Below, in pieces: positions 25,051-34,949 of a stretch of 64,000 bases of DNA (within the stretch, counting starts at the first letter, position 1; the number at the start of each line of letters is the position of its first letter). The notes beneath the pieces were generated by a model. That model saw only the letters and a program-made list of their open reading frames with translations, did no database searches and had not been told where the DNA came from. The translations under genes were made by a program, and so were the position numbers. Source of the DNA: Isoetes taiwanensis (taxonomy: Eukaryota; Streptophyta; Lycopodiopsida; Isoetales; Isoetaceae); NCBI GenBank assembly GCA_021234155.1, contig JAJEKV010000079.1, positions 1,676,789 to 1,740,788 on the forward strand, written 5' to 3'.

Positions 25051-25229
25051 CCGGGGAATTTCCCGAACCAAGAAAACCGTGCAGTGAGACCCAACAGAGA
25101 GCAACCAATAAAGTAAAAAAGAAAACCGAAATCACCATATCTTAACAATGCAAAATACCCAAATCAAACTAAATCATGAGGACATCGAAACTGCAAAATG
25201 TTGTGCAAAGATTAAACAGCCCATGCCAA

Positions 25230-25545
25230 GGATTCAACCTGCAAATACATCCACAAGCCGTGCGAACAAAAGAAATCCACAAGATTAATGGTGATTCAAC
25301 ATGCAAATACATCAAACAATAGAACAAAGAAATCTACAAGATTCATGGTAATTCAACATGCAAATACCGCAACAAGCGGAAAACAATAGAACAAAGAAAT
25401 CTACAAGATTAATGGTGATGCAACATGCGAATACATCAAACAATAGAACGAAGAAATCTACAAGATTCATTGTGATTCAACATGCGAATACCTCAACAAG
25501 CCGTGCGAACAAGGAAACAATAGAACAAAGAAATCTACAAGAGTA
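25230..25545. repeat. Tandem repeats in the leader of element A
   Basis: About five units of 55-75 bp are built on aaatctacaagattcatgg, tgattcaacatgcgaatac and aacaatagaacaaag. Some carry an extra caagccgtgcgaac insert. They lie about 280 bp inside the A1 end. Confidence 0.88.
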
Positions 25546-25734
25546 CCGGCGAGAAATTCCAGACATAACGAGCAGGAGAAGAGGAAGGCGTACCTTCCAA
25601 AGAAGGGTAAGAAAACTCGCGAGGAAGATGCCAGTGGCGAGGATGTGGAGACAGGAGCCGAAAGAGAAGCTCGAGAGGAAATCCATTGGTCGAAGAGCCA
25701 CGAGAAGCAATGGTAATAGAAGAAGTGTTGTTGT

Positions 25735-25829
25735 GAGAAGACGCCGATAACCGAGCCGAAAGAGGAAATGGCCTTATGTAGGAGCTCGTCCCTTCCCAGG
25801 ATGGCGATCCGATGGCTCGGGTCGATGCT
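25735..25829 (-). repeat. A1 terminal repeat of element A
   Basis: On the minus strand it begins agcatcgacccgagccatcg at 25829 and continues through ttcggctcggttatcggcgt. It matches A2 below 15091 over roughly 95 bp. The flank immediately outside reads AAT, as at the B1/A2 junction. Confidence 0.85.
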
Positions 25830-25832
25830 ATT

Positions 25833-26780
25833 ATAGATGAAAAAAATAAAATTAGCCAACTTTTCTACAAACATCTCACTCCACTTGCAAATTCGCCACA
25901 TCCACTAAGCGTCATAACTATGGATTCGCCCTCCTTCTCGAAGATTTCTTAAGGAATCGCCTAATATTCTAGGCTTTCTTCATAACCCAATCTATTCTCC
26001 ATATCCATCCAGATACATATGATAATTTTAAGAGTTATTTTTGTAGCTATTGTGTTTCAAATACTTCTAAGGATGCACTGGAGAGCATTTTTTTACAGAC
26101 CTCCCTTTCAATAGATTTGTTTTATCTACAAGGATAAGCCATGTTCTCATTTGCAAAGGTTAAGTTGTGGTATTGCATCATGCAACTATAGTTATAATGT
26201 GTTTGTGTCCTTGATTAAATATAGATGCCGATGAATAAAATTTCACCATAGAAATTGCACTTGGAAAATAAAAACACTTAAATCTTGGCAAAATAATATT
26301 GGCCATGATTCGCCTAGATTTCTATAAAAAAAACATTCATGTCTAGAAAACATTTGCCAATATAAATAATCTTGCAACTCTATTATTCGCCTGACCTTCT
26401 AAATTATGCTTAGACAAATTTGGCCGTAAAGGCGACCCTGCATACAAGTAGTCTCAACGGGAAGCATGGAATATCAAGGAGCTTGGATTTAGCATAGACT
26501 CTCCATGGAAAGCCCAGACAAGTTGTATGAAAATTGGGTCAATCAGGGCGGAGGGACAGACAGACGCCGCGGTCAACTGCTCTAGATGTTCCTGCATACA
26601 AAAAATCAGTTCATAGAAAATTGGCAATAAGAGCAAATATTTCACCTTGTTTTGCATATACAACTTTGCCATGCAGAAGCCTTTACTACTTTGAAGACAG
26701 GAAATATTTCAAAAAATGGCACAAAATGCGAATTGAAAGGCCTACAATAAACATGGAATTTCACTGCAATTCAAAAGCAG
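25833..26780. other. Non-coding spacer between elements A and B
   Basis: AT-rich sequence with no gene seen. A phrase cggagggacagacagacgcc at about 26549 resembles the Helitron-like terminal text at 34030-34115. Confidence 0.5.
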
Positions 26781-26782
26781 CA

Positions 26783-27090
26783 ATCATATTGCATAGTGGC
26801 TAGATAACATGGCAAAGAAGCTTGAAATCACATTGTGAATTCGGCAACTAAATTAATATGCATGTTATGTCTATAGGCAGATAAGATTTATTCAATTTCC
26901 AGATCCAGACCATACAATTTCCAGATCCAGACCCTCTTGACTTTTGTATCAGAGCTCTAGATCATAAGCAGAAAAAAAATCTTACTCACATTGCCCGCAA
27001 TCCAATGAGATATTCTTGCAGCCAGAATACTTTTGTCCTAGACCACTTCTTTCTAGAGACAGAAGTATGTATTTGTGCAGTGGCTGTGCT
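26783..27090 (+). repeat. Tandem-duplicated segment, first copy
   Basis: About 300 bp that recurs at 33434-33725. The second copy also includes the 13 bp directly left of element B (atcatattgcata, 27215-27228). After removing element B the two copies lie about 434 bp apart as a tandem duplication. It encodes nothing recognised. Confidence 0.85.
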
Positions 27091-27230
27091 ATTATGGTCT
27101 ACTGTAGTATTGTCGAAAATAGGCATATGCATGCATATACTCCAATTATTTTGCAATAATGACCCTTGCAAACAACATTATACCTGCATTTTCAAAGGAA
27201 CATTTGATGAGCCATATCATATTGCATAAT

Positions 27231-27374
27231 CCCATCGATCCGAGCCATCGGAGCGCCATTCTGAGAAGGGACGAGTGCCTATATTAGGCCTTTTCCGTTT
27301 TGGCTCGGTTATCGGCGTCTTCTCCGGGCGAAATCTTCTTCTCCTCTCTCGGCTTTTCTTCTCCTCTAAGTGGC
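27231..27374 (+). repeat. A1 terminal repeat of element B
   Basis: Begins cccatcgatccgagccatcg and runs through ttttggctcggttatcggcg. It is repeated as A2 from 32510 with an indel in the region after attctg. Confidence 0.88.
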
Positions 27375-30300
27375 TTCCCATTTCTTTTTCCTGCTCCTCC
27401 TTTAGTTTTTCTTCTCACTTTTCCACTTCCTTACACGATTCTACTCTTGGATTCCCACCGGTATCTTGGGTTGTTAGCGGTAGCATTGGGCCGGTGCTTG
27501 GGAGCACTTGGTAGCGGGCATCCCGTGGCGGCCAGTACAATGGAAGCTTTATTCTTCTCTTTCTATGCATGCATGTTGGTTTTGCGGTTGTTTTCTTATT
27601 GATCCTCAATTTGGAGAGGGTGTTCTACATGCTAAGCATGCATATTGGTTTTGAGTTTTATCGATTGAATGAATGTCGGATGCATTTGTGAGTTGATGCT
27701 CTTGGTTTTTCATCCCTTTTGCTTTGTAGTTTCATTTAATCCGGGGCTTGTTCGACTGGGCTTGGGAGTCCCGTCGGATAGACGATCCGGGTATTTTCGT
27801 CTTGACCATGTTTAAGGCGAGATCTTGGACTTGTCGCGGTGACATTGCGGTTTGGTTTCAACATAACGGTGCTTTATGCAATCGGCATGCCATCGCGAGA
27901 AGCCCTTCCCAGCTTTTCCTCTTCATCGCCATGCCGTGGCGGCGTCCCTTTGATCAATTTTTTCTTCTCCCTAGCTCTAATCTCGGCATGGCGAATCTCG
28001 GCTCCTTTATCGAGGCTTAGCATTTCTATCTAGTTTATCTTCTTGGGTGGGATTGTTATGCTGACCTAGGATGCGGTACGGCCGAGGGGCTAGTGAATTT
28101 ATCACGGGCTATTGTGGATCACCTTCGCCCTTTGATCAAGATCCGGCTTCTACGGCGGCGTTGGGGCATTTTGGATTCGCGGCTCCTTTTTAAGCATCCG
28201 ATGGAGAGGATTAGGCGTTTCTTGACTTTGGAAAGTCCCGGCCTTTGGCCTCTGTTGTCGGTCCCCATTCAGGGCTTGGTTTTGTAAGCTTATTCCGCTT
28301 GCATCGGCCTCCTTATTTGCCCACGGCGTCTGAGGTAACCTCTTCACTTTGCTTTGATTTTACTACCTTATTTTGGTAGTTTTTAGGTTTTCCTCCATTT
28401 GGCTTTATCTCGATTCCTTTATCTCGATCTTATAACGAGATTTTACCGGCATCCACCAACCAGTCGGTTTTTCTAGGTTTGAGAACCCATCCCCGACTCC
28501 TTTTTGTAGCCCCTATTCTCACGCCTTCTACTTTAGTCGCCCACCTTTTTCTAGCTTCTGTTTGGCTTCTCTTGTCGCCACTTCCCTGCTCGTGCTTCTT
28601 GCATCGGGGGCATCGATGCCCAATTTCTTCTTCAATTTCCTTCCATCGCGCCTCACACCACGCCTTGGATGCGAGGTTGCTTTTCGTGCTTGCCTTATAC
28701 CACAACTCACACCGGGGGATCGGCCTCTTTGATACGCTTTTTTAAAGGGGATACATTAAATGCGGTATCCCTCCTCGATATATATTGTTATTATTCTTAA
28801 CCTTCCTTCGGGCTATGCGGTATTGTCTCTCCTTTTCGGCCTTTCCCTCGTTGTGATAGTCTTATCGCGGGACCATCTGGTGTGCTATCTTGTTGTTTAA
28901 GATATGATATTGCTTCTAGGCCGGTGGATATCATTTCATTGTTTTCATTTTTGTTGATTGACTTGGGTAGATGTCTATCAATTGGGTGCATTGTTGGCTT
29001 GCCCTTGGGCTGGGGTTAGTCTCCCGGTTTGGGAGTTTGTCAAAGTATTCTATATGTCGGGGTTTTTGCTTAAGGGTATGTCGACAGTTTTTTGTTCGAT
29101 CATTTTCTACGTCAAAGACATGTTGTAGCATTTCTTCCAACTATCGTTTTTCCTAGGATTGTTCTTGTGCATGACACCAGGCAATTTCTTCTCGTTTCTG
29201 GGCATCCATAGAGTGATTGCCTCGTTATTTGTGCTTCTAGCATTATTTGGGATTCATTTACTCTTATGTATGGTGCTTTGGCGTGGTTTTTCATTAGTAA
29301 TTTGCAGTGTGTTTTCTATACGATGTCTTTTTGCAAGTATAAATTGTTTTTGACTTATACAGTGCGTTTGGTCATTTGTGGCATGCTAATCTGGGAAATG
29401 GTATACTTGATTTCTTATCTGGTGTTTGCCCCTATTAGCTTACTTTGGTCCTCATATTAATCTTTGAATAATTATTTTCATTGTGATATTAGTTGTTGCT
29501 CTTATACTTTACGTCTCATTGGATACTTACGCACATTCGTTTTTTTACACGTTGTTTTTGCATGCTCATTCGCATATTTCTATGGGTTTCTTCGCCTTGA
29601 TCAATACGTCAAGTTGATTTTAGACCGAATTTCTTCTATGCATGTCCTCGATATCAATTTTTGCATCTGGACTTATGCCTGGTTTTCCATTCGGTGGGCA
29701 TTTAATTGCATTTTATCTTGTCATTATACGTCATTTGGGTTTGATCCTTGGTTTTGGTACCCTTGACATTGATGTGGTTGACGTTGTTTTTGTGCTAATG
29801 TGGTGTTATTTTTGAGGCATTTTTCCTTGCCATAGATGGCTCCTCAGTCTTTGTCCTTGGCTCGTCCATTAGAAGAGGACCCCTTTTTGCACCTCCGGAG
29901 ATGGCGTTGACTGCTCTGTGGAATACTTCCGAGTGCTTTGCCTTTATGCCTCCTTTATCACGGTTGTATGTTCCTTTTTACCTTTTTCGTTTTGGTTGCC
30001 CAGGTGCTTCATTTATATGTAGCCTGATCTTATCAATTTTGTGTTTTCCTATGGTTGTTTCCGTTTTTTTCCTTTGCACTTGTGTTTTCTATCGGATGTT
30101 GATGCTGCTAGGAGATTTTGTAATGGGGTTTCTCGATTGGGTTGTGTATATCTTTTCATCTGTTCCTTTTTCCATTTTGGTTTTAGTTGCCATGAGGTTT
30201 CTTTATATGTCGCATGATCTTATAAATTTTATGTTTTCCCATGGTGGTTTCGGAATTTTTCTCTTTTGCAATTGTGTTTTTCTTTTGGATGTCGATGCAA

Positions 30301-31187
30301 CTATTTATATGTCACCTGCTCTTATAAATTTTACATTTTTCCATGGTGGTTTCGGATTTTTCTCTCTTGCAATTGTGTTTTTCTCTTGGATGTCGATGCA
30401 ACTAGGGGATTTTGTAATCGGGTTCTTAATTTGGTTGTGTATATTTTCCTATGGTCTTCTCATGGGGGGTACCCTGTATTACCGTGGTTTCATTTCTTTT
30501 TATTCCATGTATTGTGTGTTTGATGCTGTCACCTATGTCGTTTACGATTTCTTGACGCCTTTGTGCTCGGTTGCACTTTGTCTGTTTTTACATTTATGCA
30601 TTTTACACATTATGATGCGTAGTTTCTTCTTCTTCATCTTATTGCTTTGGTTCTTGATCATTATTAGTGTTCTTGATCTCTAAGCGGGATTGCATATATG
30701 TGGGCCTCATTTTATTCACTCTATGCATCTCCTCGCTTGTTTTTTCTTCTCGTGTTGTTTTTCCCATTTTGTTTTCCCATTTTATGCATCTGGGACATTT
30801 ATTGGGTTTTCATTTTTCTGTTATTGTCTCTGCGGCATATTTTATGCGCCCTATGCCCGGTGTATGCCGCTTCCACACTTTCTTCGATAAGTTTTCTTCT
30901 TTATCTTATTCCTCCTTGGAGCCTTGTCTTGCTACCGGCTGCATTTTACCTTATCCGCATTAACATGGTTTTCTTTTCTTCGTTGTTGTCCTTCTACGTT
31001 ACTTTGTTTGGGGTGTCTTCTTCGACTTCGTCATCGTGGAGGCTTGTTTTATCGGGGCGACCTTTTTCTTACGTCTCGTAGGCTGTGCTTTTCTTTCCAT
31101 TGTTTTTGTTCTCTAATGTCCTTCCTTTTTTCCAGTCCAGCGGTGATCTTGCCGATCTATTCGAGCACTTCCTTTTTTCAGTCAGGG
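27375..31187 (+). other. Long T-rich leader of element B
   Basis: About 3.8 kb, very rich in T and C on the plus strand, homologous to 18068-20550 reversed. It contains imperfect repeats around ttttcccatggtggtttcgg at about 30060, 30235 and 30340. Open frames here translate to low-complexity hydrophobic text not shared with element A, so no genes are called. Confidence 0.6.
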
Positions 31188-32470
31188 TGATGCCATCTAT
31201 TCATGAGCACTTCCGACTCTTCTCCTTCAGCTTAGCTTTCTCCCCCACGGCTCGTCTTTCGTCTTCTTTGTTCTCGTCGTCGGTAGAATTTCATCAAATT
31301 TTCAACTTCCCTCTCTAGCCATTTTCCCTTTATCCTCTTTGGCTCGTCGGTCTACCTCTCGTCGGGCTCGTCCCCTCGTCCTTTTTTTTCTCGTGCCTCG
31401 GCATATCGCTCTTTTGTTCTCCACTTGGCGCATCCGCGTTTTCTTTTCCTCTCGGCCTTGTTGCTCTCGTCGTATTTTCCTTTGCGCTTTTTTGCGCATC
31501 TGGAGCCCTTGCCCTCAATTGGCATGGCGGCCGGGCGGTCCTCGTCTTCTCCGCCTTCGCTTCGTGGTGTCGTCTCTACTCAACCTCGCCATGTTTCTCG
31601 TCAGATCTTTATGTCTATGCATTTTACATTCCTATCGTAGGTTTTTCCTCTTTGCCTTATTCTCTCGGTTACTTGTTATTTTTCCTTCTTATTTATCGTT
31701 ATTGTTTATTCTTTTGGGGATCCATGTTGAAGGGTTCCTTTGTTGACTTATCTCCATCTAGATATTGGCCCGCAGGTTGGAAGGAATCCTAGCCACATTC
31801 CGCGGACTTCATCCGTAGCCACATTCACAAACTCGGTCCGTAATCACGTATTCAAATAAGACAACTATCCACGGGACATAAGTCCGTGATTTGCATTCTT
31901 ATCATATGTGCATTATGCGTATTAACGTGGTTTGTTTTGTCATCGCCTTGTTCTTTGTTCTCGTTGGCATGCGGGGTGCTTCCTTCCGGTCGTCATCGTG
32001 GGCGGCGTCCCTTTCTTTTCATTGTTTTTGTTCTCTAATGTCCTTCCTTTTTTCGGTCATTCTTGGCGATGCCATCCGGTAAATTTCCCTTAGATTCGTT
32101 AAATCGTGGCGGCGTGCTTTTCTTTTCATTGTTTTTCTCTAATGTCCTTTCCTTTTTAGGGTCATTGGTGATATCGTCCGTAGCGCTTCGGCTCTTCTTC
32201 TTCAACCGTTTTCTCCCCACGGCTTTCCTTCAGCGCTGCTTTGGTTCTGTCGTCAACATGTAGCTTCGTCTCCGCGAACCGGACTCTTGGATCTGGTTTC
32301 CTTTCTCCCCACGGCGCTTGCCTTCCTTCGCATGCCCCGTCACTATCCTTCAGCGCCTATTTTCTACCGGTTCCTCTCATCTCATCGATACTCCGTCCGG
32401 CGGCCCTCTTTTTTGTTCCTCTCCTTTCTCTCTGCGACTAGGCTTATAGTTGAGGAAGTCCTTTGGTAGT
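31188..32470 (+). pseudogene. Remnants of gag and tyrosine recombinase in element B
   Basis: The ATG at 31188 gives the same first residues as the element A gag (MPSI), then Ser/Phe-rich text to a stop at 31316. Between 31890 and 32170 a piece of the pre-gag leader (ctaatgtccttcctttttt) is repeated, so the body is rearranged. At about 32330-32450 a stretch matches the region of the element A recombinase gene after the first catalytic Arg. The HxxR/Tyr part is absent. No functional product is possible. Confidence 0.6.
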
Positions 32471-32509
32471 CGGCCGGTTTTGTGTCTCTCGCGAGTCCCT
32501 TCCCAGAAT
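32471..32509 (+). repeat. B1 repeat of element B
   Basis: 39 bp, cggccggttttgtgtctctc... ending cccagaat. It is identical in layout to B2 at 33395-33433 and abuts A2 at 32510. Confidence 0.9.
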
Positions 32510-32634
32510 CCCATCGATCCGAGCCATCGGATCGCCATTCTGAAAGGACCAGCCTTCAGGCCTTTTCCGTTTTGGCTCGGTTATCGGCGTCTTCTCACAG
32601 CAGCTCTTCTTCTCCTCTCGTGGCTTCCCTCCCT
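32510..32634 (+). repeat. A2 repeat of element B
   Basis: Direct repeat of A1 (27231 to ~27374), starting cccatcgatccgagccatcg. Together with B1 it gives the circle-junction sequence, with the second inverted arm degraded (attctgaaagg). Confidence 0.88.
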
Positions 32635-32699
32635 TCCCGCCCTGCTGACGGTGGCGCATGAGTCTTTTTCATTTGTATTTTTTGTTGTTCATGCCTCTT

Positions 32700-32895
32700 T
32701 GTTGTTCTCCACCTGTGAGTGATGCTGTGTTGTTCTCCACCTGCAGGTGATGCTGTTTATTTCCACCTCGAGGGTGATGCATATTTTTACATAATGGTTC
32801 TCCACCCGCTGGGTGATGCTTTATGCTGTTTATTTCCACCTCGAGGGTGATGCATATTTTTACATAATGGTTCTCCACCCGCTGGGTGATGCTAT
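32700..32895 (+). repeat. Palindrome array and 73-bp tandem repeat in element B
   Basis: Six copies of the motif ccacc-(2 to 6 nt)-ggtgatgc occur at about 32709, 32737, 32764, 32803, 32837 and 32876. The last four belong to two copies of a ~73-bp unit starting tgctgtttatttccacctcg. Most units are imperfect palindromes. The equivalent array in element A is at 14690-14960. Confidence 0.8.
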
Positions 32896-33394
32896 CTTTT
32901 TCTGTTATGTTCTTTTTTCCTTCTTGGGCAGCTTGTGTTGTTTGTTTTCTCTGACCATTTACGGGTGTTCTTTTTGGGAGTTTTGTTGGTATTGCTTGCA
33001 GGATTCCGCCGTTTTCCGTCGTCTGCTGGGGTCCTGCTCTATTTCTGTTCGCCATCACCCCTCTCGCCGGTTCTCCATGGACACATTCGGGGGCATTTTT
33101 AGCGTTCTTTGGGGTCGTGCTCTATTTTGCGTTAAGCCATCAACTCATTTCTCTCCGTTCTCCGGGCAACACATTCAAGGTTGTTGGCGACCATTTCTCA
33201 TTAGGGTTTTCCTCGAAAACCCGAAGAAGCGAGGTTTTTATCCCGCTAAGTTGTCGCCATTACCCTTTTATTTTGCCTTGGCACATTTCTTTTTAGGGGT
33301 AGTCCGATATTTTTCCTATGGTCGGCTATCCCCTCTTTCTCTCCCTAGTTTTCCACACATTGTATCTTCTTGGCGTGATGAATGACAAGCCTAT

Positions 33395-33433
33395 CGGCCG
33401 GTTTTGTGTCTCTCGCGAGTCCCTTCCCAGAAT
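33395..33433 (+). repeat. B2 terminal repeat of element B
   Basis: 39 bp, ends tcccttcccagaat at 33433 and marks the 3' end of element B. The next bases (ggctaga) belong to the duplicated target segment. Confidence 0.9.
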
Positions 33434-33725
33434 GGCTAGACCGCGTGGCAAAGAAGCTTGAAATCACATTGTGAATTTTGCAACTAAATTAAGTATGCAT
33501 GCTATGTCTATAGGCAGATAAGATTTATTCAATTTCCAGATCAAAACCATACAATTTTGAGATCCAGACCCTCTGGACTTTTGTATCAGAGTAGAGATCA
33601 TAAGCAGAAAAAAATCTTACTCACATTGCCGGCAATCCGATGAGATATTCCTGCAGCTAGAATCCTTTTGTCCTAGAACACTGCTTTCTAGAGACAGAAG
33701 TATGTATTTGTGCAATGACTGTGCT
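33434..33725 (+). repeat. Tandem-duplicated segment, second copy
   Basis: Matches 26799-27090 with scattered substitutions. Shared landmarks are ggcaaagaagcttgaaatca, ataggcagataagatttatt and agagacagaagtatgtattt. Element B lies at its left edge. Confidence 0.88.
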
Positions 33726-34096
33726 CCAGGGCTGATCAAGGGAAACCTTTCTTCAATCCACAACAACCGCAAAGCCATACTTTCGAGCTTCATTCCGGAA
33801 GCCAGGGCGGAGGAAAGCACGAAAGGAAAGAAAAATCTCAACATTTCCCCGCTTTAGTAACACCTCTGGAAGTGTGAATGCGGCCAGGGGGAGAAATCCC
33901 AAGCCATGTGCATAAAGTTTGCACGAACGGCGGCAATATTTGGCTATGATTATTAGATGTCGCACCCTTTCGTTTGGGTACATATGGACAACATCCCATA
34001 TGGCACAATCTAAGCCATCGATCAAAGCGGAGGGACAAACGGACAAATCTAGACAGTCGGGCGGGGCGGAGGGACATTGGGACGATCTCGGCCGTC

Positions 34097-34141
34097 GATC
34101 GGGCGGACAGACAGATGCCATGGTTTTATAATATAGGAGGA
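34097..34141 (-). mobile_element. Helitron-like 5' terminus (minus strand)
   Basis: Read on the minus strand from 34141 the sequence is TCCTCCTATATTATAAAACC followed by a tctgtctgtccgcc run, preceded by A. Plant Helitrons often start with TC plus an AT-rich stretch after an A. Related phrases with cggagggacaaacgg lie just to the left at 34030-34075 and at about 26549. No matching 3' hairpin on this strand was found, so this is a tentative call. Confidence 0.35.
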
Positions 34142-34276
34142 TTAAGACTACCCATAAAGGAATATAATGCTGACCATGAACATCCTCTGAATTTGTTACA
34201 AAATTTGAACCTATGAATAGTTACAAAATTTGAACCAACCTATTGGTCAACAAAATGTCAAATATAATAGCAATAT

Positions 34277-34490
34277 GGACACTACCGAGCATCACACAAT
34301 CTAGCAATAATCATGACACTCGAAAAGGTCAATTAAAATACAAACAATCGATTCTATTAAACTTTACAAACTAAGATACTAGCAGACACCACCGAGCATC
34401 ACACAATCTAACAATGACCATGACATTTGAAAAGGTGAAATTAAATACAAACAATCAACTGGGCTAAACTTTACAAACTAAGATAACACC
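34277..34490. repeat. ~107-bp tandem duplication
   Basis: Two adjacent units (34277-34383 and 34384-34490) share accgagcatcacacaatcta, aaaaggt, atacaaacaatc and actttacaaactaagata. They lie upstream of the Helitron-like hairpin. Confidence 0.88.
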
Positions 34491-34615
34491 AACACAAAAC
34501 TTCACAAATAAAGACACTAGCAACAACAAATCCATTTACAACTTAAGATACTAACACATTTTTCAACTCTACACCATCTTTATTAGCTTTTGAACATATA
34601 TATACCTGACGAAAA

Positions 34616-34643
34616 GCCCAGCAACGCTGGGCACTTTTTCTAG
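34616..34643 (+). mobile_element. Helitron-like 3' end: hairpin plus CTAG
   Basis: The hairpin gcccagc-aac-gctgggc (34616-34632) is followed after seven bases by CTAG (34640-34643) and then T. A GC-rich hairpin a few bases before CTRR, inserted next to T, is the standard 3' end of a Helitron. No Rep/helicase was found, so it would be a non-autonomous element. Its 5' end is not fixed. Confidence 0.55.
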
Positions 34644-34689
34644 TATAACATAAGATAGAAAGCTGATGATGTAGGTGAGAAGTACTTAC

Positions 34690-34911
34690 ATGCAGCAACA
34701 AAAATGGCACTACCATTGGTGCTGTGGAGTTTGATTCATATGTAACGATTATATCTATCAGCTTTATGAAGCGTGATATATGGAGCAAGGGCATCCTTGA
34801 AATAGCAAGCAACTCTGCCACATCCTCACTACCCGTGACATTCATTAAATAATGGAAAGTGATGATCGCCCCTGAAATGAGGTAGCCTATTGGCAGCATG
34901 CTCCCATGTTG
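34690..34911 (-). CDS. Isolated internal exon of an unidentified gene
   Basis: A 222-nt open block (74 codons) has a pyrimidine-rich acceptor ending tcctag before 34911 and the strong donor GTAAGT after 34690. Both splice phases are 0. The translation contains PIGYLISGAIITFHYLMNV and SRMPLLHISRFIKLIDIIV, which look like real protein rather than random text. I do not recognise the family. No adjoining exon was found on either side, so it may be a fragment of a broken gene. The Helitron-like end at 34643 lies in the following intron. Confidence 0.45.
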
Positions 34912-34949
34912 CTAGGAGCAGAAGAATATCCATACCTTTTGCAAATAAA

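Larger units (their letters stand above)
20551..25072 (-). mobile_element. hAT DNA transposon (4.5 kb), nested in element A
   Basis: The left end cttggttcggaaaatt at 20551 and the right end aatttcccgaaccaag at 25072 are near-perfect terminal inverted repeats of about 16 bp. An identical 8-bp duplication (aaaaccgt) flanks both. A hAT transposase pseudogene is encoded on the minus strand at 20904-23053. The rest (23054-25056) is non-coding. The sharp ends and intact duplication show the hAT inserted after element A and has not moved since. Confidence 0.93.
14175..25829 (-). mobile_element. DIRS-superfamily (PAT/Ngaro-type) tyrosine-recombinase retrotransposon, element A
   Basis: Read on the minus strand the order is: A1 (from 25829), a long T-rich leader, gag-like ORF, RT-RNase H, tyrosine recombinase, B1 (15092-15130), A2 (from 15091 down), B2 (14175-14213). 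B1 and B2 are 39-bp direct repeats differing mainly at the last base. A1 and A2 are direct repeats of roughly 100 bp. This A1...B1A2B2 split-direct-repeat layout, with a tyrosine recombinase instead of a DDE integrase, is the signature of PAT and Ngaro elements. A hAT transposon (20551-25072) interrupts the leader; without it and one copy of its target duplication the element is about 7.1 kb. All ORFs are broken. Confidence 0.9.
27231..33433 (+). mobile_element. DIRS-superfamily (PAT/Ngaro-type) retrotransposon, element B, rearranged
   Basis: Plus-strand relative of element A, 6.2 kb, with the same layout: A1 (27231 to ~27374), T-rich leader, gag start near 31188, a scrap of recombinase coding sequence near 32330-32450, B1 (32471-32509), A2 (32510 to ~32634), B2 (33395-33433). 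RT, RNase H and most of the recombinase are missing. The gag region contains repeated leader pieces, so the element is scrambled and could move only with help. The left flank and the B2 end share AAT, and there is no target duplication. Confidence 0.9.

Noticed and set aside
29901-30683. 260-codon open frame in element B
   Set aside because: Phe/Leu/Cys-rich text from the T-rich leader. Element A has no equivalent frame, so it is a composition artefact.
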